A DNA stretch of 64,000 nucleotides from CAXSBA01 sp965277105 (GTDB taxonomy: Bacteria; Spirochaetota; UBA12135; COTS27; CAXSBA01). The notes below the pieces were generated by a model. It had not been told where the DNA came from. It saw only the letters and a program-made list of their open reading frames with translations, and searched no databases. The position numbers were made by a program, and so were the translations under genes. The stretch is from positions 1,550,001 to 1,614,000 of the forward strand of contig OZ255710.1 of NCBI GenBank assembly GCA_965277105.1. The letters are read 5' to 3'. Shown piece by piece: positions 33,647 through 42,817 of this stretch (position 1 is its first letter; every line of letters begins with the position of its first letter).

Positions 33647-34573
33647 TTATTTTATGGGGATGATTATCTCAGTGATGTATTCATCGGAGTTTTTTGTCTC
33701 GAAAGGCCCTACTAGATATTTTTCGTAGGAAGGAACTTTTTTACTCATTTTTAATTTATGAGCTCGCAGGTGCATCATTCCTCCTGCCCAGGCATCTTCT
33801 AAGTATTCATAAGCGCCTTTAACGGTTACTTTAATAGCTCGGTGCTCGGGGATTGTCGTCAAATCTACTTTGTTAGTTTCCCCTTTTATCTGGTAGCCAC
33901 TACGAAAACTAAACAAATCTTTCATAAAATCAACTTTATCGTAAAAGCAATACCCTCCGACAATACCCAGTTTTTCTTTTTGGGTTACTTCCCACAATTC
34001 GCTCATATCTTTGCTCATCACTTTTGCTAGATTGTTAATATGCACGTTGCTAGATTTTTTTAGTAAAACTTTTATAGAAGAATGCTCCTTAGGTTCGTCA
34101 TCATAAATAATTTCAGCATTAATCCCCCCCTGCTCGCTTAGCTTTTTTAGTCTTTTTAAGCCTCGTTTAAAATCGTTGTTAAGCATTTTATTAAAAAATT
34201 TTTTTAAGAAGAATAAAAAAAATGGCAAGTACCCTTTCATACTCCAGTGGACTTCGGTATTTTCTTTATTTATTTCTTTTAAAGAAAACTGGACTTTAGC
34301 CTTTGATTTAAAAGGAGTTAAAAATTCTAGATGGAAAAAAATATCGTTAGTAGCAACTTTGACTAGAGTCATAGTGCCTTTCCCATTAACTTTCCCATCC
34401 CAAGCCATTTTCTGCGGTAACCCTTTTTCTTCTTCAAAGTAAGTGTAAGCCGCTTTGGGATCAGCTGTTTTAAAGGGGGACCATTTTTCCCATCCCCTTA
34501 AATCGGTGATATGTTTTTTAATATCTTCTGCAGGCTTTTTAATGATAGTGCTTACTGATACGTTGTTTTCCAT
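33647..34573 (-). CDS. SRPBCC domain fused to GyrI-like effector-binding domain
   Basis: A 308-residue two-domain protein. Residues 1-150 match the polyketide-cyclase/SRPBCC pattern (VSTIIKKPAEDIKKHITDL, GWEKWSPF, GKGTMTLVK). Residues about 160-308 match a GyrI-like or AraC-effector-binding domain (GIVGGYCFYDKV, TTIPEHRAIKVTVKGAYEYL, EKYLVGPF, EYITEIIIPIK). Both domains bind small hydrophobic ligands. No DNA-binding domain is present. It heads the operon with the lipoprotein and TonB receptor, so it might sense or handle the imported compound. Confidence 0.8.
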   Translation of the reverse strand: MENNVSVSTIIKKPAEDIKKHITDLRGWEKWSPFKTADPKAAYTYFEEEKGLPQKMAWDGKVNGKGTMTLVKVATNDIFFHLEFLTPFKSKAKVQFSLKEINKENTEVHWSMKGYLPFFLFFLKKFFNKMLNNDFKRGLKRLKKLSEQGGINAEIIYDDEPKEHSSIKVLLKKSSNVHINNLAKVMSKDMSELWEVTQKEKLGIVGGYCFYDKVDFMKDLFSFRSGYQIKGETNKVDLTTIPEHRAIKVTVKGAYEYLEDAWAGGMMHLRAHKLKMSKKVPSYEKYLVGPFETKNSDEYITEIIIPIK

Positions 34574-34706
34574 TTCTTAATTTTTTATAATTATAACATT
34601 TTTTATGAAATCTATTTGGAAATTATTTTTTTGGATATTTTATTAGTCAATAAATTACGACTTAATCCGTTCATTTATATAACTATTTTAAACTTCAAAA
34701 ATACCT

Positions 34707-37181
34707 ATGATACCTATGAATCAAAAGTATAAAAAAATTATTGTTATTTTATTTGCTATTTTTTTTATTATTCCTATCGTGATTTTTACGGTTCGTTTTT
34801 TTAAAAGCGAGTCACAAGATGTTTTATTAGAAATAAGTTCTGATAAAATTATTACTAAATATACTTTTGATGAACAGATAGATAATGAAAAAAATATTGT
34901 TAGCCTTTTAACTAATAACCAAAAAGAATTAGTATCTCAAGAAGAGCATCAATATGATTCTTTAGATAATTACTTTGACCAGATTTCGTCGGAGTATCAA
35001 GATGCGGTTATCGATGATAGAGTGAGTGAGCCTCCATTAAGCTCTACTATAAAACCCCAAGATAATCAAAACGTTCTCTCGCAGAATAACGATAACAATG
35101 TGGTTTTAAACGAAAATACAACCGAGGCGGTAGATACGTTTAATAATCTAACTACCCTTAATCTTTTTAGCGGAGAAAATATAACTGAGAAAAATAAAAG
35201 CTCTTTCGAAATGCAGGATAAATTAGCAAATAGATTGGAAAAGGAATTTGACAAGGAAAGTAACTTTGGTAATTTAGAAACTTATTTAAACCAAAAATTT
35301 TCCAAAAAATACGAGCGTTCTTATAAAAGATTAAGCATTGAAAATTCTAAAACGTTTTTTACTTCTCCACCACCTAACAACAAAAACGATACTAATTTAG
35401 CTGAACTCAAGCAATTAGATTTTATTTTAGATAAAGATAAATATTATCGCTTTGAAATTGTTCGTGGAAATTTAGTCACTAAAAGTAGGATTAATATTAA
35501 AGATTTGCAGGCGAAGGTTTATCGAGGAAAATACATTATTCCTAACGTTGGAGGGAAAAGTGACTTTTTTTTTCGCTATAAAGATAATACTATTTATATC
35601 AATTTTGCTTTAGGGTATAACCCTCCGCCGGGCACGTATGTGATTAAAATCACTTCTAAGAAAAATCCGGATTGGGCCGGGATTGAAAAACCTTTTGTTT
35701 TACTTAAAAGAGCAGTCCCTCCGTTACAAAAAGGATTTTCAGTGGTGAACTGGGAATATAATGGTTCCTTGAATTTTCAAATTACTGCTCCCGATAGGAC
35801 TAGAGGTGGTGCAGAAAATTTAATCAAATGGCTAAAATATATGGATGTGGATGCTTTTTGGTTGTTAGCAGCCCAGACTTCGGGTTGGTATAAAAAAACT
35901 AGCCCAGAAAATCCTTGGGTAATTAGTGGCCCGCGTAATTTAAAAGTTTTAAGCAAGCTCGCTAAGGAGCAAGATTTATTGGTAGGGGCGTATTTTATGT
36001 CTTATTATACTCCAGCTAATGGGAAAAAACCAGCGGGGTATAATCCTTCGTTGGGCTATGATTCTAGGACTAAAAAACTGCAAGATAGCTTGCACATTTC
36101 TCTTTTAGATCAAAAGAGGTTAGACCACATTATAGCCACGGCCAAAGACTTCCAAGCCGATCCTTATGTGGATTTTATTGGTTTGGATTTTATTAGAACG
36201 GGACGAGCAGATGGCTACGAAATGGGACCGCGAGTAGTAGAAGATATGAATATCGCCACTCCGGTTGAGTATGATGATTACACTACTATTCAGAAAATAA
36301 AATGGTTTGCTAGTAAGGTAGAGAATCTATCAAATCGAAGAGAAGTTACTAAATGGCGTTGGTGGCGAGCTCACCGAGTAGCCACTATTGCTAATACAGT
36401 TATTCGCGAAGCCAAACTGACTAAGCCGGTTTGGGTTTTTACTTTAGGCTGGAAACATGGCCAGCAGCATGGGCAGGATCCGTATATGTTTTTCGATGCA
36501 GGGGTTTTTATTGATGCTATTATGCTCTATGAAGCTAATCGGATTCAGTTTCGCAATATGATGATCCAGTGGCCTAATTATATGCGTGACTATCGCAACA
36601 ACTTGGTCATTGGTAATGCCAGTGATATTCGGTTTTTAGATAATCAAATTAATAATTATAGCGCTGAATATATTTATCGTTCTAAAAAAGCGTTCCGTAA
36701 TATTTATCGAGGTAGTTATGCTAAGGGGTTGTTTATTCATGATTTATCTAGGATGCTATGGAGCTCCAAAAGGGGCTACAACATAGATGAATGGGCGTCT
36801 TTACATGGTTATGCAACGACGGCTTTTCGAGCCGAAAGTGGGCTATTTCCTTATCGAGCTAAAATTCGTTTTAATGCCGATTTGTATAGCGGGGTTATTA
36901 CTATTGAAAATACTACCGATAAACCCGTTTACGATTTAAAAGTAAAACCATCTTATACCACGGTTTGGAAGTATATTAGGGATAACTTACCCGAGGCAAT
37001 AGATTTAAAGCCTAGAGAAAAAAAGCAGTTTTCTTTTACAGCAAAAATTCGAGATAAATTTGCTAAACAAGAAAAAGTACTGAGTTATGCTATAGAAAGC
37101 CCTAATTACCGCAAGTATTTTTTCCTTACTTATTATACCAAAAGGAATAATGCCAATGAATTGCTCACTCATATAAAATAA
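34707..37181 (+). CDS. Large envelope protein with glycosidase-like TIM-barrel region
   Basis: An 824-residue protein with one N-terminal membrane anchor (residues 9-28), a long Asn/Glu/Asp-rich linker (30-220), a probable beta-sandwich (230-335), and a conserved-looking region 340-720. That region contains FSVVNWEYNG, KYMDVDAFWLLAAQTSGWY, DFIGLDFIRTGRADGYEMG, VWVFTLGWKHGQQHG and DAIMLYEANRIQF, reminiscent of glycosidase TIM barrels with acidic residues at strand ends. The C-terminus (760-824) looks like a beta domain. I cannot assign a CAZy family. The ATG is duplicated by a 9-bp tandem repeat (34701-34718). trmL begins 6 nt after the stop. Confidence 0.65.
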   Translation: MIPMNQKYKKIIVILFAIFFIIPIVIFTVRFFKSESQDVLLEISSDKIITKYTFDEQIDNEKNIVSLLTNNQKELVSQEEHQYDSLDNYFDQISSEYQDAVIDDRVSEPPLSSTIKPQDNQNVLSQNNDNNVVLNENTTEAVDTFNNLTTLNLFSGENITEKNKSSFEMQDKLANRLEKEFDKESNFGNLETYLNQKFSKKYERSYKRLSIENSKTFFTSPPPNNKNDTNLAELKQLDFILDKDKYYRFEIVRGNLVTKSRINIKDLQAKVYRGKYIIPNVGGKSDFFFRYKDNTIYINFALGYNPPPGTYVIKITSKKNPDWAGIEKPFVLLKRAVPPLQKGFSVVNWEYNGSLNFQITAPDRTRGGAENLIKWLKYMDVDAFWLLAAQTSGWYKKTSPENPWVISGPRNLKVLSKLAKEQDLLVGAYFMSYYTPANGKKPAGYNPSLGYDSRTKKLQDSLHISLLDQKRLDHIIATAKDFQADPYVDFIGLDFIRTGRADGYEMGPRVVEDMNIATPVEYDDYTTIQKIKWFASKVENLSNRREVTKWRWWRAHRVATIANTVIREAKLTKPVWVFTLGWKHGQQHGQDPYMFFDAGVFIDAIMLYEANRIQFRNMMIQWPNYMRDYRNNLVIGNASDIRFLDNQINNYSAEYIYRSKKAFRNIYRGSYAKGLFIHDLSRMLWSSKRGYNIDEWASLHGYATTAFRAESGLFPYRAKIRFNADLYSGVITIENTTDKPVYDLKVKPSYTTVWKYIRDNLPEAIDLKPREKKQFSFTAKIRDKFAKQEKVLSYAIESPNYRKYFFLTYYTKRNNANELLTHIK

Positions 37182-37187
37182 GTTTTT

Positions 37188-37637
37188 TTGATTGAAATAG
37201 CCTTGTTCCAGCCCCAAATCCCACAAAACACTGGGAACATTGGGCGTTTAGCTGTGGGGTTTAATGTCCCTTTATCGTTAATTGAGCCTTTTGGTTTTAC
37301 CATAAGCGATGCTACTTTGAAAAGGGCTGGATTAGATTATTGGCAATATTTAGACTACACCACTTTCCCCAATTATCAAGCTTTTTTTTCAGCCAAGAAA
37401 AGGCAGAGGATAATCTGTTTATCCAAATACGGCAGTAAAAACCTAAAGGACTTTGCTTTTCAAAAAACGGATATTCTTCTTATGGGGAATGAAACCAAAG
37501 GAGTGCCTGAAAAGGTAACTTCTTCCTATAAGATTGAGCGGGTGAAAATCCCTATCATTGGAAACATTCGATCTTACAATTTAGCTAATGCTACGGCTAT
37601 AGCTGTTTATGAAGCCCATCGTCAGTTGCAATGGTGA
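37188..37637 (+). CDS. trmL: tRNA (cytidine/uridine-34-2'-O)-methyltransferase TrmL
   Basis: A 149-residue SPOUT methyltransferase starting at TTG. The TrmL-type pattern is LFQPQIPQNTGNIGRLAV, PFGFTISDATLKRAGLDYW, LLMGNETKGVPE and IPIIGNIRSYNLANATAIAVYE, which builds the knotted SAM site. TrmL methylates the wobble ribose of tRNA-Leu isoacceptors. It starts 6 nt after the 824-residue envelope gene, an odd partner, so co-transcription is probably incidental. Confidence 0.92.
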   Translation: MIEIALFQPQIPQNTGNIGRLAVGFNVPLSLIEPFGFTISDATLKRAGLDYWQYLDYTTFPNYQAFFSAKKRQRIICLSKYGSKNLKDFAFQKTDILLMGNETKGVPEKVTSSYKIERVKIPIIGNIRSYNLANATAIAVYEAHRQLQW

Positions 37638-37690
37638 ATTAGCATTAAGTAAGTTTATCAGAGTTTTTATTCATTAATTTTTTTTCACAG

Positions 37691-37696
37691 TATAAT
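37691..37696 (+). promoter_or_regulatory. -10 element of the LPP20-like lipoprotein gene
   Basis: Perfect TATAAT, 37 nt before the ATG at 37734, with a weak -35 region. A good Shine-Dalgarno (AAAGAGGT) follows at about 37721, so this transcript has a normal leader. Confidence 0.5.
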
Positions 37697-37733
37697 ATAA
37701 AAAAATTAAATCTATTTATTAAAGAGGTAAAGA

Positions 37734-38276
37734 ATGAAAAACACTAAAAAAATTATATTAGGTATAATGATAATTAGTCTATTTTTTGTCATTGCTTGTA
37801 AGAGTAACACGAAAAAAAGAATAGGGGACAAGGCTACGGTTATTGATTCGGAAGAAGGTTGGTTGGATAAAAATACTTATCAAATGTGGGTGATTGGCTC
37901 TTGGGATAGGAATCGCTACTACATTGAAGGGCAAGAAGAAGAGATTGATAAAGAAGCTAAGTCAATTTTTGTATTAAGAAACCTTAGTAAGACAGCTGCG
38001 AAAGTCCAAGCGCTAAGGAATTTTAAAGAGAGAATGCTGACCTATATTGCTAGTGAATCCCAAGTGGAAAATGCTACTTTAGTTAACGATCAAGTGAACG
38101 CTTACGTTACGGGAGTAACTATATCCCCGCAAGCAGTGAAAGAAGAATATTCTGCTCGAGGTGATGCTAATGTATTATTCCATTTTTCTGCTAAAGGACT
38201 GAAACAGAATGTGGATAAAGCCATTCAAGAAACGGTCAAGCGTTACCGCGAAGAAACAACAACTAGTAAAAATTAA
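37734..38276 (+). CDS. LPP20-like lipoprotein
   Basis: A 180-residue lipoprotein (signal ending FFVIAC, lipidated Cys22). The mature part contains KNTYQMWVIGSWDRNRYY, SKTAAKVQALRNFKERML and ADVLFHF-like (here DANVLFHFSAKG), which resembles the LPP20 family of flagellum-associated or envelope lipoproteins. Family members start with a signature W followed by an AA..A...A.A.L helix. Single gene with its own promoter, ending in a strong bidirectional terminator shared with tctA. Function unknown. Confidence 0.7.
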   Translation: MKNTKKIILGIMIISLFFVIACKSNTKKRIGDKATVIDSEEGWLDKNTYQMWVIGSWDRNRYYIEGQEEEIDKEAKSIFVLRNLSKTAAKVQALRNFKERMLTYIASESQVENATLVNDQVNAYVTGVTISPQAVKEEYSARGDANVLFHFSAKGLKQNVDKAIQETVKRYREETTTSKN

Positions 38277-38297
38277 CTATTAATAATATTGGTTAGG

Positions 38298-38347
38298 AAT
38301 AATTATTTAGTAATTTACTTTAAAAAAAAAATTACTAAATAATTATT
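38298..38347. terminator. Bidirectional terminator between LPP20-like gene and tctA
   Basis: Perfect 19-bp inverted repeat (38298-38316 with 38329-38347) around a 12-nt A-rich loop, between two convergent genes. The stem is AT-rich and flanked by T-rich sequence on the + side (ATTTTTAA), consistent with termination in both directions. Confidence 0.75.
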
Positions 38348-38352
38348 TTTAA

Positions 38353-39846
38353 CTAAATTTTAATCTTAAATTTCTTTAAAAGAAATGGAACGATTAAACT
38401 AAGGATAGTTAGTCCCCAGAAAAACCAAGTAATCCCACTAGAAAAGAAAATTCCAAAACTTCCATTGCTATAAGAAAGCGCTCGGTGAAGGTTGGTTTCA
38501 ATTAATCCTCCTAGGATTAGTCCTAAGATAAGCGGAGCAATCGGGAAGTTGGTTTTTCTCATAATGAACCCAATAACTCCAAAAATAACCGTCAAGACAA
38601 TATCAAAGTAGCTCCCGCTAATAGAATAGACTCCGACAAAACTTAAGGTAATGATAATCGGCACTAATACCCATTTAGGGATAAGAAGAATTTTCGTAAA
38701 AAGCCCTACTAAGGGTAAGTTGAGGAACAAAAGGACGCAGTTCCCTAAAAACATAGAAGCGGCGAAACTCCAAAAAACCTCAGGAGAAGTAGTTAAAAAC
38801 AAAGGGCCGGGGGTTACCCCAAAACTTAGTAAAGACCCTAACATAACTGCGGTGGTTTCACTTCCAGGTACGCCTAAAATCAATAGAGGAATAAAAGCAC
38901 CAATGGCAGCAGAATTGTTAGCCGACTCGGGGGCTGCTACCGCGCGTAGGTCTCCTTTGCCGAAGTTATCTTCTTTGTCGACTATTTTTTTTTCAGTGTT
39001 GTAAGCAATAAAACTAGCAATAGTAGCTCCTGCTCCCGGGAGAATTCCTACGAAAAAACCAGATATATTACTTCTAATAGTTGGCCAAAAAGATGCTTTA
39101 AATTCTTTAAAAGAAAATAAGATTTTACCAATTTTGGAAGTACTTGGTTTGTCGCCAACTATTTGAGAAAAAATTTCGATGACTTCTCCGATACCATAAA
39201 AGCCAATAACCACCACGATAAAGCTTACCCCATCAATTAAATGTAAATTATCAAAAGTAAATCTTTCTACTCCTGACTGCAAGTCAGTTCCTATGGTTCC
39301 GATAGTAATCCCCAAAAGGGAAGAAATAATTCCCTTTGTTATCTGTCCTTTCCCTGAGAGACTAGAAATAGCAGTAAAAGCAAAAATCATTAGAGTGAAA
39401 TACTCTGCTGGACCAAATTCAATGGCTAACTTTGATAACCAATTAGCAAAAATAACCAACCAAAAAATCGATAAAATTCCTCCAATAAAAGAAGATACAG
39501 CTGAAATAGAAAGGGCCTTACCTCCTAGTCCTTTTTTAGCTAGGACGTGGCCATCAATAGCTGTTACCGCTGCTGAAGAAGTCCCCGGGACATTTAATAA
39601 AATACTTGAGATGGAGTTCCCATACTGTGAGCCGTAGTAAATCCCGGCAAAGAGTATCATCACCGAAGAAGGGGGTAGCCCTAGAGAAAAGGTAATCGGG
39701 AAAAGAATGGCGATAGCGTTAATAGGCCCGATACCGGGAAGCATCCCAATAGTTGTTCCAATGAAGCAAGATATAATAACGATAATGATATTAGAAAATT
39801 CAAAAGCGACTTTAAAGCCGTCTAAAAGTAGTGCTATTTCTGACAT
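38353..39846 (-). CDS. tctA: Tripartite tricarboxylate transporter, large permease TctA
   Basis: A 497-residue membrane protein with about 12 helices. TctA hallmarks: GTTIGMLPGIGPINAIA near the N-terminus, GSQYGNSISSILLNVPGTSSA, a second GILPGAGATIASF motif, and ESANNSAAIGAFIPLLILGVPG. TctABC systems import citrate or other carboxylates by ion symport with a periplasmic binding protein. Third gene of a tctC-tctB-tctA operon, 9 nt after tctB. Confidence 0.95.
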   Translation of the reverse strand: MSEIALLLDGFKVAFEFSNIIIVIISCFIGTTIGMLPGIGPINAIAILFPITFSLGLPPSSVMILFAGIYYGSQYGNSISSILLNVPGTSSAAVTAIDGHVLAKKGLGGKALSISAVSSFIGGILSIFWLVIFANWLSKLAIEFGPAEYFTLMIFAFTAISSLSGKGQITKGIISSLLGITIGTIGTDLQSGVERFTFDNLHLIDGVSFIVVVIGFYGIGEVIEIFSQIVGDKPSTSKIGKILFSFKEFKASFWPTIRSNISGFFVGILPGAGATIASFIAYNTEKKIVDKEDNFGKGDLRAVAAPESANNSAAIGAFIPLLILGVPGSETTAVMLGSLLSFGVTPGPLFLTTSPEVFWSFAASMFLGNCVLLFLNLPLVGLFTKILLIPKWVLVPIIITLSFVGVYSISGSYFDIVLTVIFGVIGFIMRKTNFPIAPLILGLILGGLIETNLHRALSYSNGSFGIFFSSGITWFFWGLTILSLIVPFLLKKFKIKI

Positions 39847-39855
39847 TATTGAGCC

Positions 39856-40317
39856 TTAATTTTGTTGTAAAAAACTTTCTATTATTGTCCCTAAGGGGAG
39901 ATTAATTTCTAAAATAAAAACGAATAAGATTTGGATAAAAAGGCAAATGCCAATAGACGAGATAAGGGAGTTAATGAATTTCCCTTTAAGGGTGACGCCA
40001 ATGTAAGTGCAGATAGTTACCGTAGAAATGAGAAACCCTAAATAATCAAAAACAAAGGCATAAATAAAAAGAAGGATTAAAAAGAGAATTATATTAGTCC
40101 AGATTTTTTTTCCAGGCCAAATGGTCGAATGATCAGCTCCGCTATTTTGGATAACTATGATTAACCCTAAAGCAAAAAGCATCCCCGCGACTACCAAAGG
40201 GAAAGTCCCGGGGGATACCTTTTCTTCTAAGGCTAAACCTTGCGGTAAATTGATAGCAAGGTAAGCGTAAAAAATAGCAATGCCCATTACAACTAAGCCA
40301 TCAATTTTTTTAGTCAT
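39856..40317 (-). CDS. tctB: Tripartite tricarboxylate transporter, small permease TctB
   Basis: A 153-residue protein with four hydrophobic helices (residues about 7-24, 42-58, 73-92, 110-145), the TctB topology. It contains SPGTFPLVVAGMLFALGLI, the conserved P-x-FP segment of the family. It forms the small membrane subunit beside TctA. Located 37 nt after tctC and 9 nt before tctA. Confidence 0.9.
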   Translation of the reverse strand: MTKKIDGLVVMGIAIFYAYLAINLPQGLALEEKVSPGTFPLVVAGMLFALGLIIVIQNSGADHSTIWPGKKIWTNIILFLILLFIYAFVFDYLGFLISTVTICTYIGVTLKGKFINSLISSIGICLFIQILFVFILEINLPLGTIIESFLQQN

Positions 40318-40354
40318 TTAGCAGTAATTCCTTTAAAAACTTTTAATTTAAAAA

Positions 40355-41347
40355 TTATTTTTTAATTAATCCTAGGGTTTTAGAAATGGATTTAATGTCT
40401 TTAATTTGAGCTTTTAGAAATTTTTCAAAATCCTTCCCAAAAGATTTAAAAGGAGCTAATCCATTTTGTTCCATTAAACCTTCCCATTCTTTGGAGTTGG
40501 CTACTTTTTCAACAGAACTAGACCAGTAATTTAAAGCGTCTTTAGAAATCCCTTTAGGCGCATAAAATCCTCGCCAATTTGCCCCAATGACATCGTACCC
40601 TTGCTCTTTAGCAGTTTTAGCGTTGCCTAATCTTTTAATTCTCTCAGGAGAAAGTACCGCTAATATTTGAATCTCACCCGCGTCTAATTGTCCTAAAACC
40701 TCAGAAGTATCTCCAGTAAAGGCATCCACTCGGTTACCGATGAGTTCTATAAGAGCAGTTCCTCCGCTATTAAACGATACGTAGTTTACTTTACTTAAGT
40801 CTTTAACTTTGCCTTCTTTAGCGACTAAGAGAACTTTTAAATGATCCCAACCGCCAGCAGCACTACCGCCGGATATTCGAACGTTTTGCGGATTGCTTTT
40901 CATGGCATTGACTAAGTCACCTAAACTTTTATAAGGGGAGTTTTTGGAAACGGCAATTACCCCGTAATCAGCACCAATAGCCCCCAACCAGTTCACGTCT
41001 TTTTCCGTAAATCCTGGGTAAGCGTTTTGGGCTAGACGGACAGCCGTAGCTTGACTTGCTGCGGTTATAAGGTTATTGTCGCCTTTTCGTTTGTTGACCA
41101 CATGAGCGTAAGCAACTGCCCCACCACCTCCGGCCATATTCACGACTTTCATGGTTCCGGGAACTAATTTTAAGTCTTTCATCACTGTGGCAGCTGGGGT
41201 CCTACACGTAAAATCCCACCCTCCACCGGGGCCTGCTGGAGCAATACACGTAGTTCTTCCTGGCTTGAAAGCAGAAAAGCTAAAAGAGACTAATAAAAAA
41301 CTTATTGTAATAACAAGTTTTAATAAAAAGTTTTTTTGTTTTTTCAT
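40355..41347 (-). CDS. tctC: Tripartite tricarboxylate transporter substrate-binding protein TctC (Bug family)
   Basis: A 330-residue periplasmic protein with a signal peptide (KLVITISFLLVSFSFSAF). The Bug/TctC fold is seen in APAGPGGGWDFTCRT (carboxylate-binding loop), MVGGGG-like NMAGGGGAVAYAHV, NSPYKSLGDLVNAM and NWRGFYAPKGISKDAL. It captures the carboxylate and delivers it to TctAB. First gene of the operon; a TATACT box lies on the minus strand about 60 nt upstream (near 41405-41410), and AGGA precedes the ATG. Confidence 0.93.
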   Translation of the reverse strand: MKKQKNFLLKLVITISFLLVSFSFSAFKPGRTTCIAPAGPGGGWDFTCRTPAATVMKDLKLVPGTMKVVNMAGGGGAVAYAHVVNKRKGDNNLITAASQATAVRLAQNAYPGFTEKDVNWLGAIGADYGVIAVSKNSPYKSLGDLVNAMKSNPQNVRISGGSAAGGWDHLKVLLVAKEGKVKDLSKVNYVSFNSGGTALIELIGNRVDAFTGDTSEVLGQLDAGEIQILAVLSPERIKRLGNAKTAKEQGYDVIGANWRGFYAPKGISKDALNYWSSSVEKVANSKEWEGLMEQNGLAPFKSFGKDFEKFLKAQIKDIKSISKTLGLIKK

Positions 41348-41503
41348 AAATTTTCCTATGTTTAAATTTTAATTGTCTTTGGCAATTAACTAATACATAA
41401 TTGTAGTATAAATTCTCTAGAATGAATAAATTTTTAGAATTTATTTTTTTTAAAGTTTAGTTTTTATTAATTTACTTACGTTATGTTTTTTTGGAGAAAG
41501 AAA

Positions 41504-42817
41504 TTAAGAAAAGTTTATTAGTTTAATTAATTGCTCGTTTTCACAAGATAAATCGAAAGGCATAACCCAGAGGATTTTTTCATCGTTATGATCATCAAAA
41601 GTAAAATGAAAACGCTTATCAAAATTTTCCCATTGAGGGTAGATAAGCATCAATTGTTTTATTTTATACTTTTTAGCATAAGCATATAATTGATACATAT
41701 CGCTTTGTTTTATCGAGTAATTGTTATTTTTATTTTTCTGGGGAATAGGGTCGTTGCCATCTATTCGTTTCCATTTTGTGTCTAATACCCAAAGGGGAGT
41801 ATTGTTTTTATCATAGATAACTATATCGGGTTGTAGTCTATATACAGGCTTATCTTGAAACTGTGCTAAACTTTTTTTTCTTTCTTGAGTTTTAATTTGG
41901 TAATTAGCATTAGCCTTAATTTTAAGTTTTTCAGCTACATATTTTTCAAACAACTTTTCCATAGGAAATAAAAATGACACTCCTTTGTCATGTGCTTTTT
42001 GGGTAAAAGGATTTTGTTGGTTAAGTATCAGGCGAATTAATGGAAAAGAGCTTTGATAATAATCTATGTTTTTATCTTGGGCATGGTTTTGCCATAACTG
42101 TAAATCTCTAGAATAGTTATGGGATTCGTCAACTTGATAAAATGCGTTTAATAGTTTTCTAGCCCGTTTAAGGTTTATAGATTTTGTCCATTTGGTTATT
42201 TGCAATAAAGCACTTTTGATTAATTGATTTTCTACTCTATTGGCCGAGTACTCATCGTATTCTATATGGAATAAATGCTGGTTGTAGGGGGGCTCGTGGA
42301 TTTGTTGGGTTAGTCGCAAGCTCCCTTTTAAAAACTTTTCATGGGCTGCAATTCGGTTATAATCAAAGCGAATACCTCGTTTAACAATAGCGGTGATTTT
42401 ATTTAAAAAAATAGTTATCAGCACTTCGTGTAGTGGCTGTTTAAAAGTTTTTAAATCTGCTTCCGTGGCTTCAAGACTTTTAATTCCAGTAACTACCCCT
42501 AGCATCCTTAAAAGAATTTTTCGAGTTTTTTCTAAATCTTTTTCATCGTTGATTTTATTGTTAATTTTGGGGAGAATTTCAATTTGGGTTCCGTCGTTAG
42601 TCGAGATAACCCCTACATAATTTCGAACTTGGAATGTTGTGCTGTTTTTATAAATGATGAATCCTTTAGTATGGTCATCCGCATAAGGTTTTAGCTTTTC
42701 CCAGGCCTGCTTGCTGATAATAATTTCTTCTATACTTTTTTGTTCGGGGTTGCTTTCTTTAGCAGGCTTGATAACTCCATACTCACGGATAAAAAAATCT
42801 TTTTTATCCTCATTCAT
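41504..42817 (-). CDS. mcrC: McrC subunit of McrBC modification-dependent restriction system
   Basis: A 437-residue McrC-type nuclease. The N-terminal part holds the family pattern QVRNYVGVISTNDGTQIEILPKI. The C-terminal PD-(D/E)XK site is visible as PDIVIYDKNNTPLWVLDTKWK, the Asp and Lys of catalysis near residue 345. McrBC cleaves DNA containing modified cytosines, giving defence against foreign methylated DNA. The start codon overlaps the mcrB stop as TAATG, so the two are translationally coupled. No methyltransferase is nearby, as expected for a type IV system. Confidence 0.93.
   Translation of the reverse strand: MNEDKKDFFIREYGVIKPAKESNPEQKSIEEIIISKQAWEKLKPYADDHTKGFIIYKNSTTFQVRNYVGVISTNDGTQIEILPKINNKINDEKDLEKTRKILLRMLGVVTGIKSLEATEADLKTFKQPLHEVLITIFLNKITAIVKRGIRFDYNRIAAHEKFLKGSLRLTQQIHEPPYNQHLFHIEYDEYSANRVENQLIKSALLQITKWTKSINLKRARKLLNAFYQVDESHNYSRDLQLWQNHAQDKNIDYYQSSFPLIRLILNQQNPFTQKAHDKGVSFLFPMEKLFEKYVAEKLKIKANANYQIKTQERKKSLAQFQDKPVYRLQPDIVIYDKNNTPLWVLDTKWKRIDGNDPIPQKNKNNNYSIKQSDMYQLYAYAKKYKIKQLMLIYPQWENFDKRFHFTFDDHNDEKILWVMPFDLSCENEQLIKLINFS

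Noticed and set aside
41348..41503. Possible RNA gene or riboswitch between tctC and mcrC.
   Set aside because: Only AT-rich sequence with a TATACT box and small imperfect inverted repeats; no tRNA cloverleaf or known riboswitch core seen.
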